DNA of 64,000 nucleotides. Origin: Candidatus Aminicenantota bacterium (GTDB lineage Bacteria > Acidobacteriota > Aminicenantia > Aminicenantales > Saccharicenantaceae). The position numbers and the translations under genes were made by a program. Numbering within the stretch: position 1 is the first letter of the stretch; every line of letters starts with the position of its first letter. Shown here one piece after another: positions 28,119 to 36,177 of the stretch. Location of the stretch: contig JAPKZD010000018.1 of NCBI GenBank assembly GCA_026393975.1, forward strand, positions 96,807 to 160,806, read 5' to 3'. The notes under the pieces are model-generated. The model ran no database searches. It saw nothing but the letters and a program-made list of their open reading frames with translations, and was not told the origin of the DNA.

Positions 28119-28837
28119 GCCGCGCTCCGACGCTGGCGGACGACCTCGAAGAAGAAGACGGCTGCGGCGGCGGCGACGTTAAGGGAGCCGACCTTGCCGG
28201 CCAGGGGGATGGCCAGGACCTTGTCGCAGGTTTTGCGGACAAGGGGCCTGAGTCCTTTTCCTTCCGAGCCGAGGACGATGCCGATGGGGCCGGTAAAGTC
28301 GAACGAATACCAGGGCTCGTCCCCGGAGCCTTCGGCGCCGACGAGCCAGAGGCCCTTGTCCTTGAGCTCTTCCATGGCCCGGACGAGGTTCGTGACCCTG
28401 GCGACGAGGAGATGCTCGAGGGCCCCGGCCGAGACCGTGTCGACGGTCTCCGTCAGGCCGGCCGAGCGCCGCTCGGGCAGGATGAGACCGTCGGCTCCCG
28501 CCCCCTCGGCGCTGCGGACGATGGCGCCGAGGTTCTGGGGGTCCTCGACCTCGTCGAGGATGACGACGAAGGGTTTGGGGGAGCGGGCCAGGATCTCTTC
28601 GAGAGAGGCATAGCCCTTGGGAGAAACTTCGGCCATGACTCCCTGGTGGCCGGGCGCGACCTGGTCGAGACGGCGGGCCGGGACGAAGACGCAGGGAACG
28701 CCCCGGGCCTTGGCCTCGCGGATGACTTCTCCGATCCGGGCGTGGCCCTTCTCCTCCTGGATGAAGACCTTGTTGACTCTTCCGGACGCGGACTTGAGGG
28801 CCTCGAGGAGGGGGTTGATCCGGATGATCCTGTCCAT
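28115..28837 (-). CDS. rlmB: 23S rRNA 2'-O-methyltransferase (SpoU/RlmB family)
   Basis: SPOUT methyltransferase of 240 residues acting on 23S rRNA (G2251 in E. coli RlmB). The N-terminal substrate-binding domain is followed by the trefoil-knot motifs: LDEVEDPQNLGAIVRSAEGA (motif 1), GPIGIVLGSEGKGL (motif 2) and PLAGKVGSLNVAAAAAVFFF (motif 3). Start ATG 28837 has GGGGA 7-8 nt upstream; an in-frame ATG at 28855 lies inside a TATAAT (28859-28854) that is probably the -10 box. Other SpoU members such as TrmH are possible, but length and knot motifs favour RlmB. Confidence 0.88.
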   Translation of the reverse strand: MDRIIRINPLLEALKSASGRVNKVFIQEEKGHARIGEVIREAKARGVPCVFVPARRLDQVAPGHQGVMAEVSPKGYASLEEILARSPKPFVVILDEVEDPQNLGAIVRSAEGAGADGLILPERRSAGLTETVDTVSAGALEHLLVARVTNLVRAMEELKDKGLWLVGAEGSGDEPWYSFDFTGPIGIVLGSEGKGLRPLVRKTCDKVLAIPLAGKVGSLNVAAAAAVFFFEVVRQRRSAA

Positions 28838-28888
28838 GGCCGATTCCCCGGTCATTATAAGGCAATCGGGCGGCGCCTACCAGACCTG

Positions 28889-28917
28889 TTGTTTCATCCC
28901 GGCGCATCAGGTAAAAT
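28889..28917 (+). promoter_or_regulatory. Promoter of small membrane protein gene
   Basis: TTGTTT (28889-28894), a 17-nt spacer and TAAAAT (28912-28917), 30 nt before ATG 28948. Confidence 0.5.
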
Positions 28918-28947
28918 GGCCACCATGAAACAGGACGGAGGCTGACC

Positions 28948-29367
28948 ATGCCGGATAGCATCAAGACCACCAGAATTTGTCTCATCGTTGCCGCGGGGCT
29001 GGAGATCGCGACCGCGGCGCTCTTCCTCTTCATCTTCCTCTCCGGGGCCGTCCTCATTGGCTGGGGCACGGAGCGCGCCGGGCTCCTCGGCAGCGCCCTG
29101 CTCGGGGCGACCGGGATCCTTCTGACTGTTTTTTTCGCTGCCTTCGGCGTCGCCGACCTCCTCATCGCCGTAGGGATCGCCAAGGGCAGGCCGTGGTCGA
29201 GGGTCGCCGGGCTGGTCATGGCCGGCCTCCTGCTGCCGGCCGTTCCCGTGGGCACGGTCCTCGGCGGCTTCGCCCTCAAGGGGCTCCTGGGGCCGGACGC
29301 CCGGGCCTGGTTCGGGTCGCCGAACGGGGCCCGGCCGGAGCCCTGTCCGCCTCCGACGGCCGTTTAG
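28948..29367 (+). CDS. Hypothetical membrane protein
   Basis: I do not recognise this 139-residue protein. It has three probable transmembrane segments: about 10-33 (ICLIVAAGLEIATAALFLFI), about 45-75 (LLGSALLGATGILLTVFFAA) and about 85-112 (VAGLVMAGLLLPAVPVGTVL). A short Pro-rich hydrophilic tail follows. GGAGG lies 7 nt before the ATG, and a promoter is visible upstream. It stands between divergent rlmB and a ferredoxin-like gene 63 nt downstream; no functional link is implied. Composition matches neighbouring genes. Confidence 0.7.
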   Translation: MPDSIKTTRICLIVAAGLEIATAALFLFIFLSGAVLIGWGTERAGLLGSALLGATGILLTVFFAAFGVADLLIAVGIAKGRPWSRVAGLVMAGLLLPAVPVGTVLGGFALKGLLGPDARAWFGSPNGARPEPCPPPTAV

Positions 29368-29430
29368 CCGCCCACCCCAGATTTCGTATTCCGAGTATAA
29401 TGATAGGGATTTAGCGAGAGGAGCCCATTC

Positions 29431-30189
29431 ATGGCCAAAAGAAAGATCGTCGAGATCGACCGCGATAAATGCAATGGCTGCGGCCTCTGCACGACGGCCT
29501 GCGCCGAGGGAGCCCTGGAGCTCGACGCCGAGAACAAGGCCGTCCTCGTCCGGGAGATCTTCTGCGACGGGCTGGGGGCCTGCCTCGACGTCTGCCCGAC
29601 TGACGCCCTCAAAGTCGTCGAGCGCGACAGTGAGGAGTACGACTCCAAGGCCGCTTTCAGCCACGTCCTCAAGACGCGGGGCGCCGAGGCGGCCTCCCTC
29701 GTACACGGGATCGGCGGCGGTGACGCTCATGCCGGCCACTCCGGCTGTCCCGGCAGCCTCGCTCGGGAGATCCCCTGCGGCTCGGACGCCGAAGACGGGC
29801 CGGCCACGTCCGTCAGGTCACGACTCAGCCAGTGGCCGATCCAACTCCACCTTATTTCCCCCCAAGCTCCCTACTTCGAGAAAAGCGACCTCCTCGTCGC
29901 CGCCGACTGCACCGCCTTCGCCCTCGGCGGTTTCCACGACGGCCTTCTCAAGGGCAAGAAACTCGTCATCGCCTGCCCTAAGCTCGACGACACCCAGGGC
30001 TATGTGGAGAAGCTGGCCGAGCTTATCCGGCGGAACAGCCTCAAGTCGCTGACCGTGGCCATCATGACCGTCCCCTGCTGTTCCGGGCTCGAGCACATCG
30101 TCAGGCAGGCCGTCGTGCTCGCGGGCGAGCCGCTTGACGTCAAGAAGGTCGTCATCGGGATTGACGGTCGGGTCGTCCCCGCGCCTTGA
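29431..30189 (+). CDS. 4Fe-4S ferredoxin-like protein
   Basis: A 252-residue soluble protein with an N-terminal ferredoxin domain. The first cluster motif is complete (CNGCGLCTTAC). The second is changed to CDGLGACLDVCP, losing one usual cysteine. A central linker contains HAGHSGCPGS. The C-terminal domain (about 130-250) has QWPIQLHLISPQAPYFEKSD, DLLVAADCTAFALGGFHDG, IACPKLDDTQGYVEKLAELI and TVPCCSGLE, with further conserved cysteines. The overall pattern matches a widespread family of uncharacterised ferredoxin proteins in anaerobes, usually annotated only as 4Fe-4S binding. A TATAAT at 29396-29401 may be its -10 box. Its redox partner is unknown. Confidence 0.8.
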   Translation: MAKRKIVEIDRDKCNGCGLCTTACAEGALELDAENKAVLVREIFCDGLGACLDVCPTDALKVVERDSEEYDSKAAFSHVLKTRGAEAASLVHGIGGGDAHAGHSGCPGSLAREIPCGSDAEDGPATSVRSRLSQWPIQLHLISPQAPYFEKSDLLVAADCTAFALGGFHDGLLKGKKLVIACPKLDDTQGYVEKLAELIRRNSLKSLTVAIMTVPCCSGLEHIVRQAVVLAGEPLDVKKVVIGIDGRVVPAP

Positions 30190-30210
30190 CGAATCTCTCC
30201 GTCCGGGCGA

Positions 30211-30240
30211 TTGCTAAAGAGGCCGGGTTTAAGCTATGAT
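30211..30240 (+). promoter_or_regulatory. Putative uppP promoter
   Basis: TTGCTA (30211-30216), an 18-nt spacer and TATGAT (30235-30240), 33 nt before ATG 30274. Confidence 0.5.
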
Positions 30241-30273
30241 TCCGCCTAAATCGCTTGCGGAGTGCCGACGCCA

Positions 30274-31086
30274 ATGGATTTCCTCTATTCCCTGCTGGCA
30301 GGTATCGTCCAGGGCCTGACGGAATTCCTTCCGATCTCGAGTTCCGGTCATCTCGTCATTATCCACGACATTTTCAAGTTCGAATTCTTTGACAACGTCC
30401 TGTATGACGTGGGGTTGCATGTAGCCACGGCTCTAGCCCTGGCGATCTTTTTCCGTCGCGAAATTCTCGTGATCATCCGGGGATTTGCCCGGAGCCTCCG
30501 CCGGTGGGATTTCCGGAACGACCCGGAACAGCGGTTGGCGTGGCTCGTGATTCTGGCGACGTTGCCGGCCGTCGTTGTCGGGCTGTTCTTCGGCTCCGTC
30601 ATCGAGAAGTCCCTGCGCAGCCCGCTCATCGTCGCCACGGCGCTCGCCGTCGTGGGGATCTCGTTTTTTGTGGCCGAGAAATTGTCCGTCCAGAAAAAGC
30701 TCGTCGCCGAGATGACTCCGGCCGATGCCGTGGTCATCGGCGCCGCCCAGGTCCTTGCGTTTATCCCCGGAGTCTCACGTTCGGGTATCGCGCTCGTGGC
30801 GGGGCTGGGCAGGAAACTCCGGCGGGCGGAGGCGGCCCGGTTTTCTTTCCTCCTGTCCATCCCTACGATTATCGGCGCCGCAGTGAAGACCGGGTTGAAA
30901 GGCGGCGATTGGTCGGGCGCGAACTGGCCCGTCCTGGCGGTCGGGTTCGCCGCGGCCTTTGTCAGCGGGATCCTGACCATCCGCTATTTCTTGAAATTTG
31001 TCGCGCGCCACCCGCTCCACGTTTTCGCCTGGTACAGGATCGGGATCAGCCTGCTCATTCTTCTGTGGCTGGCGCTTTCGAGGTAA
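30274..31086 (+). CDS. uppP: Undecaprenyl-diphosphatase
   Basis: Integral membrane phosphatase (BacA/UppP) that recycles undecaprenyl pyrophosphate for cell-wall and glycan synthesis. The 270-residue product has the family motifs LLAGIVQGLTEFLPISSSGH near the N terminus (catalytic Glu/Ser/His region) and FIPGVSRSGIALVAGLG in the centre, within about eight hydrophobic segments. ATG 30274 gives the usual family start; an in-frame GTG lies at 30262. It is convergent with the YhhN gene, with 24 nt between stops and no clear terminator. Confidence 0.95.
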   Translation: MDFLYSLLAGIVQGLTEFLPISSSGHLVIIHDIFKFEFFDNVLYDVGLHVATALALAIFFRREILVIIRGFARSLRRWDFRNDPEQRLAWLVILATLPAVVVGLFFGSVIEKSLRSPLIVATALAVVGISFFVAEKLSVQKKLVAEMTPADAVVIGAAQVLAFIPGVSRSGIALVAGLGRKLRRAEAARFSFLLSIPTIIGAAVKTGLKGGDWSGANWPVLAVGFAAAFVSGILTIRYFLKFVARHPLHVFAWYRIGISLLILLWLALSR

Positions 31087-31110
31087 TCCCCCTCTTGGCG
31101 GTCGGCCGGT

Positions 31111-31743
31111 TCAGATGGAAAGAGCGATCAGAAGCTGAGCCGGAAAATAGGTCCCGAGGATGATGGCTTGGGCGGGACCAAGCTTTTTGGCGAAGCGGTC
31201 ATAGGCCAAGACGGAGTCGGAAATAAGAAAAAGAACCGCCCCGGCAAAGGCCAGGAGAGGCCGCGTGCCGCCGCTATAGACAAACCGTCCCGCCGCGAGC
31301 CCGGCCATGGCCGTGATGGCCGCCATATAAACAAAAACGGGGAACTTCAGCCGGCCGAGCGATGGGGCCAGAATTCTGAACATGAGCAATCCGAAGATGA
31401 TAAAGGGTAGGAGCATGCCTGCGGAAATAGGACGCCCCGGGCCGGGCTTGAAGGCCAGGATGTAAAAGACGTGGGCGGCCAGGAATGAGACAAGGCCGGC
31501 CGTGAACCATTTCTCAGGGAACATCAGGGCGATGTCTCCGAGGAGCGAGCAAAGAAGCCCGGCCAGGATGAGCGTCTTGTAGGCTGCCGGCACGGGGGTC
31601 CGAGCGATGATGGCCACCGTGATGACCAGGACCGTGGTCAGGGGCTTAGAAACGTGAAACAACCGCCGGCGGCCTTCGGCGTCGGACCAGATGGTCAGGA
31701 CGGCCGAAAGGAGAACGCAGGCGGAGAGGATGAGGGCGGACAT
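31111..31743 (-). CDS. YhhN/TMEM86 family membrane protein
   Basis: A 210-residue polytopic membrane protein with about seven or eight hydrophobic segments and the YhhN pattern: HVSKPLTTVLVI early, LLCSLLGDIALMFPEKWF in the middle and ISDSVLAYDRFAKKL, then IILGTYFPAQLLIALS near the end. The conserved acidic residues in GDIALM and ISDSVLA are the ones thought to be catalytic in TMEM86 lysoplasmalogenase. Bacterial substrates are mostly unknown. It starts 15 nt after the ThyA-like gene and probably shares its promoter. Confidence 0.85.
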   Translation of the reverse strand: MSALILSACVLLSAVLTIWSDAEGRRRLFHVSKPLTTVLVITVAIIARTPVPAAYKTLILAGLLCSLLGDIALMFPEKWFTAGLVSFLAAHVFYILAFKPGPGRPISAGMLLPFIIFGLLMFRILAPSLGRLKFPVFVYMAAITAMAGLAAGRFVYSGGTRPLLAFAGAVLFLISDSVLAYDRFAKKLGPAQAIILGTYFPAQLLIALSI

Positions 31744-31758
31744 CGGAACGGCCCGGGC

Positions 31759-32583
31759 CTACCTCCTTTCCTCTTTTTCCGTCCGGAGCCGCTCGCGGGC
31801 TTCCTCGAACATCGGCTCGGCATAGGCGCTCGGCCAGGTGCGCTCCTCGAACGACCGCTTCTCGACCATTTTCAGGAAACCTGCGAACTCGTTGAAATAC
31901 GAGCCGTAGATGTGGAAGCTGTCGACCAGGTCGGCGTAGCGCCCGGGGCGAACGGCTCTCCCGGTCTTTTCGGCCACCCGGCCGGCGATCGCCCGCTGGA
32001 GGTCGGTCAGGGCGAAGACGTTCATGTAGGCGGCCTTGTAGGCGTCGCGCGAACGCCAGTGGGCGTTCATGTTCAGGACGAGCTCCCCCTTGTCGTCCTC
32101 GAGGAGGCGGCACCAGAGCCGCTGAAGGCAAGGCGGATCGTAGGTCGGCGGGTCGAGCTTGGGGTTCCATGTGATGGCCTGGGCTCGGCGGGTGTGGCCC
32201 GCCTGAGCGAGCTTATCGACGAGGGCGCTTATCTGGTCGATGGTCTCGCCCTCGATCTCGTAGGCGAACAATCTCTTATGGTAGGTGTAGGTCCATTTCC
32301 CTTCTTCGGGGCAGATCCAGTGGTCGTGGACGCCGTCGACGACCTCCTGGCGGTAAACCTCGAGGTCCTCGAGACCGCCCGGGAAGGCCCGGTGGATGCG
32401 CGGCTCGGCGAAGGGGTCCTCGACCGTCCAAAGCATCGTGCAGTCCCGGCTCGGCGGGTCGCCCGGCTTGTCGTACTCTGTTTTGATAGCCACCCCGTCG
32501 TGCCAGCAGGCCAGGACGGCCTTCTCCCAAGCCTCGGGAAGATTCTTGCCGGACACGCTGAGCGTCGGGATGTTTCCGTTCAT
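31759..32583 (-). CDS. Thymidylate synthase-superfamily protein, atypical
   Basis: A 274-residue protein whose C-terminal two thirds follow the ThyA fold. The segment HTRRAQAITWNPKLDPPTYD, then PPCLQRLWCRLLED, matches the ThyA pattern around the catalytic Cys. WRSRDAYKAAYMNVFAL occupies the place of the R-S-x-D phosphate-binding segment, and DSFHIYGSYFNE the late HIY motif. The canonical N-terminal loop (R-T-G-T) is absent, as in archaeal TS-like proteins and nucleotide hydroxymethylases. It may methylate or hydroxymethylate dUMP/dCMP; I cannot choose. The ATG at 32583 follows GAGAGG. A good promoter lies upstream, divergent from ogt. No dhfr or thyX is nearby. Confidence 0.72.
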   Translation of the reverse strand: MNGNIPTLSVSGKNLPEAWEKAVLACWHDGVAIKTEYDKPGDPPSRDCTMLWTVEDPFAEPRIHRAFPGGLEDLEVYRQEVVDGVHDHWICPEEGKWTYTYHKRLFAYEIEGETIDQISALVDKLAQAGHTRRAQAITWNPKLDPPTYDPPCLQRLWCRLLEDDKGELVLNMNAHWRSRDAYKAAYMNVFALTDLQRAIAGRVAEKTGRAVRPGRYADLVDSFHIYGSYFNEFAGFLKMVEKRSFEERTWPSAYAEPMFEEARERLRTEKEERR

Positions 32584-32608
32584 GGCGCCACCTCTCTCAT
32601 CAGCCCAG

Positions 32609-32637
32609 CTTTTAGCACAGGGCGGGCGGTCCGTCAA
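32609..32637 (-). promoter_or_regulatory. ThyA-like/yhhN promoter
   Basis: Minus strand: TTGACG (32637-32632), a 17-nt spacer and TAAAAG (32614-32609), about 25 nt before the ATG at 32583. Confidence 0.55.
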
Positions 32638-32730
32638 CGCGGCATCCGCCGCCGACCCCGTCCGGGGTTCCTTTAACGGCGGTTGAAGGATGCGCTGGAA
32701 TGTATTAATGTGGACGGGATGGAGGTCTCG

Positions 32731-33213
32731 ATGTCCGAAACCCGCGTGACCTATTACGAGTCCCCGATCGGGCTTCTGGAAGTCAGGGGCGGCGAGAGGG
32801 GCGTTTCCGCCGTCACTTTCGTCGAAGCCCGCGCGGCCCGCGGCGGAAAGGGACCGCTCCCGGCCGCGCTCGCCGATTGCCTGATCCAACTCGAGGAGTA
32901 TTTCCGGGGCGAACGCCGGGCGTTCTCGGTCAAGCTCGACCTCGGCGGCACGGCCTTCCAGAACAAGGTCTGGCGGGCGCTCCGGGCCGTCCGGTTCGGG
33001 AAGACGGCGTCCTATAAGGACATCGCCAAGGCCGTTGGGAATCCCGCCGCGACGAGGGCCGTCGGCGGGGCCAACCACGGCAACCCCGTTTCGATCATCG
33101 TCCCCTGCCACCGTGTCGTCGGGAGCGACGGTCGGCTGACGGGCTACGGCGGCGGCCTGTGGCGGAAAGAGTGGCTCCTCCGCCATGAAGGGAACGACCT
33201 GTCTTCGAGTTGA
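32731..33213 (+). CDS. ogt: Methylated-DNA--protein-cysteine methyltransferase
   Basis: Suicide repair protein that removes alkyl groups from O6-alkylguanine. The 160-residue product has the active-site motif IVPCHRVVGSDGRLTGYGGG, the helix-turn-helix with the Arg finger (ATRAVGGANHGNP), and Asn in FQNKVWRALRAVRFGKTASY. ATG 32731 is preferred because GGAGG (32721-32725) lies 5 nt upstream; ATG 32719 is an alternative. It overlaps no neighbour; fadD starts 38 nt later. No Ada-like regulatory domain is attached. Confidence 0.94.
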   Translation: MSETRVTYYESPIGLLEVRGGERGVSAVTFVEARAARGGKGPLPAALADCLIQLEEYFRGERRAFSVKLDLGGTAFQNKVWRALRAVRFGKTASYKDIAKAVGNPAATRAVGGANHGNPVSIIVPCHRVVGSDGRLTGYGGGLWRKEWLLRHEGNDLSSS

Positions 33214-33251
33214 CAGCCCGTTCGAGGAACAGGATAAATAGGAGGCTTCGC

Positions 33252-35027
33252 ATGGTCGAAACACTCAGCCAGCTTTTCCTCAGCACCGTGAAAACCTACG
33301 TCAAGGACGGCCTGCTCACGGCCAAGGTCGAAGGCCGTTACGTCCCGCTCTCAACTGACGAAGTCGCCCGGCGGGTGAAGCATCTCTCCCTCGGCCTGGC
33401 CGACCTGGGTCTCGGGCCAGGGGACAAGCTGGTCATCTTCTCCGAGAACAGGCCCGAATGGACGATGACCGACTTCGCCGTCCTCTGTGCCGGGGCGGTC
33501 ACCGTCCCCATCTACACCTCGCTCATGCCCGAGCAGGTCAAGTACATCATCAACGATTCGGACGCCAAGATCGTCGTCTGTTCGAACCGGGACCTCTGGC
33601 TGAAGGTCGAAGCGGTCAAGCACAGCCTCCCCTCGGTCCATCATTTCGTGCTCATCGACGAACAGGGGCCGGAAGGGACACTCAGCCTCTCGGAGGTCAT
33701 GGGCCGGGGGACGTCGGTCGCGACAGCGGACCCCGGGCTTTTCGAAAAAAGGGCTCTCGCCGTCAAGCCCGACGACGCGGCCTCGATCATCTACACCTCG
33801 GGGACGACGGGCATCCCCAAGGGCGTCGTTCTCAGCCACGGCAACTTCGTCACCAATGCCAAGGCGCTCGACGCCGTCACCGAGTTCACGGACAAGGACA
33901 CGATCCTCTCCTTCCTCCCGCTCTCCCATGTCCTGGAGAGGATGACGACCTTCTCCTTCCTCTACAAGGGTGCCACGATCGCCTACGCGGAGAGCATCGA
34001 GACCGTGGCCGAGAACCTCCTCGAAGTCCGGCCGACGATCATGATCAGCGTCCCCCGGCTCTTCGACAAGATCTACGCCAAGGTCATGGACAACGTCCTG
34101 GCCCAGTCGCCGCTCAAGAGAAAGATCTTTTTCTGGGCCTTGAAGGTCGGCAAGAAATACGGTGCCCGGAAGATCCGCCATCGAGGCATCCCCTGGGGGC
34201 TTGGCGTCCGGCGCCGGCTGGCCGCCAAGCTCGTCTTCTCCAAGATCGTCGAAAAAACGGGCGGTCGGGTCCACTTTTTCGTCTCCGGCGGCGCCCCCCT
34301 GTCGAGCGATGTGGCCGAGTTCTTCTACGCCATCGGCATCACCATCCTCGAGGGCTACGGCCTGACCGAGACCTCGCCGGTCCTGACCTGCAACACGTTC
34401 GACAAGATGAAATTCGGGACCGTCGGCATGCCCGTCCCCGGCGTCGAGATCCAGATCGCCAAGGACGGGGAGATCCTGGCCAAGGGGCCCAATGTCATGA
34501 AGGGCTACTACAAGAAGGACCAGGAGACCCGCGAGGCGTTCGAGGGCGGCTGGTTCCACACGGGCGACATCGGCCATTTCGACGATGAGGGCTTCCTCGT
34601 CATCACCGACCGCAAAAAGGACCTCATCGTGACGGCCGGGGGGAAGAACGTCGCCCCCCAGCCCATCGAGAACTTGCTCAAGACCAACTCCTACATTCAG
34701 AACGCCGTCGTCGTCGGCGGCGGACGGAAGTTCATCTCGGCCCTCATCGTCCCGAATTTCGAGAGGATCGAGGCCTACGCCCGGACGAGCGGCATCCCCT
34801 TCGCGAGCCGCAAGGACCTCGTCGAGCGGGAGGAGATCGTCAACTTCATGCTGGCCGAGGTCAATAGGACGACGCCCCACCTGGCGTCCTACGAGCGGAT
34901 CAAGAAGGTCGTCCTCCTCGACCGCGATTTCGACGTCGACTCGGAATTGACGCCGTCCCTCAAGGTCAAGCGCCACATCGTCGAGAAGACCTTCAAGGCC
35001 CTGATCGACTTCCTCTACAAAGATTAG
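33252..35027 (+). CDS. Long-chain acyl-CoA synthetase (AMP-forming)
   Basis: Adenylate-forming enzyme of 591 residues that activates fatty acids to acyl-CoA, probably at the inner face of the membrane. The ATP/AMP loop IIYTSGTTGIPKGVVLSHGN, the A5 motif EGYGLTETSPVLTCNT, A7 GWFHTGDIGHFD and A8 DRKKDLIVTAGGKNVAPQP are all present. The length and FAA-type features (for example ILSFLPLSHVLERMTTFSFL) fit long-chain synthetases. AGGAGG lies 7 nt before ATG 33252. It follows ogt closely, but no functional link is evident. A family B repeat begins 4 nt after the stop. Confidence 0.92.
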   Translation: MVETLSQLFLSTVKTYVKDGLLTAKVEGRYVPLSTDEVARRVKHLSLGLADLGLGPGDKLVIFSENRPEWTMTDFAVLCAGAVTVPIYTSLMPEQVKYIINDSDAKIVVCSNRDLWLKVEAVKHSLPSVHHFVLIDEQGPEGTLSLSEVMGRGTSVATADPGLFEKRALAVKPDDAASIIYTSGTTGIPKGVVLSHGNFVTNAKALDAVTEFTDKDTILSFLPLSHVLERMTTFSFLYKGATIAYAESIETVAENLLEVRPTIMISVPRLFDKIYAKVMDNVLAQSPLKRKIFFWALKVGKKYGARKIRHRGIPWGLGVRRRLAAKLVFSKIVEKTGGRVHFFVSGGAPLSSDVAEFFYAIGITILEGYGLTETSPVLTCNTFDKMKFGTVGMPVPGVEIQIAKDGEILAKGPNVMKGYYKKDQETREAFEGGWFHTGDIGHFDDEGFLVITDRKKDLIVTAGGKNVAPQPIENLLKTNSYIQNAVVVGGGRKFISALIVPNFERIEAYARTSGIPFASRKDLVEREEIVNFMLAEVNRTTPHLASYERIKKVVLLDRDFDVDSELTPSLKVKRHIVEKTFKALIDFLYKD

Positions 35028-35030
35028 CGT

Positions 35031-35226
35031 GGTACTTCTCCCATACTCGGGGAAGTCCTCTATTCGGCTTTGCTCAGGATATCACCCTTAGCCCCCCGGC
35101 CCCCCCGGGGACCGGCGGGAAGCGAGCATCAGCGAGCGACCTGCAGAATTGCGGTGGAGTACCCGAAGCCGCAATTCTGATAGATATCTTAGAAGAGTGG
35201 ACTTCCCATTTAGCGGGAGAAGTACC
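35031..35226 (+). repeat. Family B structured intergenic element, copy 2
   Basis: Core stem AGAATTGCGG (35145-35154) pairs with CCGCAATTCT (35169-35178) around a 14-nt loop with GGAG and GAAG. Relative to copy 1, the G-C pair has become T-A, keeping the stem. Outer arms also pair: GGTACTTCTCCC (35031-35042) with GGGAGAAGTACC (35215-35226), and GGGAAGTCC with GGACTTCCC (35199-35207). The whole fadD-radC gap is therefore one nested structure. A GC-rich block (about 35092-35118) resembles one in copy 3. Confidence 0.7.
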
Positions 35227-35287
35227 AACAATTTCTGTTTGCGTTTGCGAAAAAGCGGCCGCCGCAGCGTCCTTAGAATAAGACGCC

Positions 35288-36028
35288 ATGAACGAAAACC
35301 CGAGTGGGCCGGAGAAAAGGACCCCCGAAGGGGCGGGGCATCGGGACCGCCTGCGCCAGAAGTTCCTCAGCGGGGGGCTCTCGGCCTTTCTGGACTACGA
35401 GATCGTCGAGCTCCTCCTGACCTTGGGCACGCCCCGGCGCGACTGCAAGACGCCGGCCCGCGAGGCCTTGAGGGAATTCAAGACCTTCGGTGGCGTCCTC
35501 GAGGCCTGCCAGGAGGACCTCCAAAGAATCCCGGGGATCGGCTCCCGGAACGTCTTCGGCCTGAAGCTCGTCCACGAGGTCTCCCGCCGCTTCCTCAAGG
35601 ACAAGATGATGAGCCGGCCGGTCTGCCACTCCTCCCAAGAGGTTTACGACTACCTCTGCCACGCCCTCCGCGATCTGAAGAAGGAGCGGTTCAAGGTTAT
35701 CTTCCTCGACCCGAAGAACCAGGTCATCGAGGAGAAGACCCTGTTCGAGGGGACGGTCGACTCGAGCGCCGTCTACCCCCGGGAGGTCATCAAGGACGCC
35801 CTCCGCTACGAGGCGTCGGCGCTGATCTTCGCCCACAACCACCCGTCCGGCGACCCCGAGCCGTCGCTCTGCGACCGGGAAGTCACCCGGGACCTGGTCT
35901 TCGCCGCCAGAGTCGTCCAGATCAAGGTCCTCGACCACGTCATCATCGGGAACAACCGCTACTTCAGCTTCGCCGACAAGGGCCTGATCGACGACTACGA
36001 TCTGATGTTCAACGGCTTTCCGAGATGA
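35288..36028 (+). CDS. radC: RadC family protein (JAMM domain)
   Basis: A 246-residue member of the RadC/YicR family. The N-terminal UPF0758 helix-hairpin-helix region (GHRDRLRQKFLSGGLSAFLD, LQRIPGIGSRNVFGLKL) is followed by a JAMM/MPN+ domain with metal motif FAHNHPSGDPEPSLCDREVT. Despite the historic name, a DNA-repair role is not established. The predicted -10 TAGAAT (35274-35279) is 8 nt before the ATG and no ribosome-binding site is present, so the mRNA may be leaderless. recA follows after about 150 nt. Confidence 0.92.
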   Translation: MNENPSGPEKRTPEGAGHRDRLRQKFLSGGLSAFLDYEIVELLLTLGTPRRDCKTPAREALREFKTFGGVLEACQEDLQRIPGIGSRNVFGLKLVHEVSRRFLKDKMMSRPVCHSSQEVYDYLCHALRDLKKERFKVIFLDPKNQVIEEKTLFEGTVDSSAVYPREVIKDALRYEASALIFAHNHPSGDPEPSLCDREVTRDLVFAARVVQIKVLDHVIIGNNRYFSFADKGLIDDYDLMFNGFPR

Positions 36029-36177
36029 AGGCCAGGGGCGGGCGGCCGAAAAGAGATTGAAAGACCGTGGCAATCAGGGTAAACTCGGGGGGAGGGAGGG
36101 CGCCTGTGGGCAAGAAGGACATTGAGAAGGAGCGAGCGGATATGCTAAAAAAAGACACGACCCGGGAAGGAGGACCC

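Noticed and set aside
31650..31665. Half match to parS (ACGTGAAACA)
   Set aside because: Only the right half of the palindrome matches and the left half is unrelated; it lies inside the YhhN gene.
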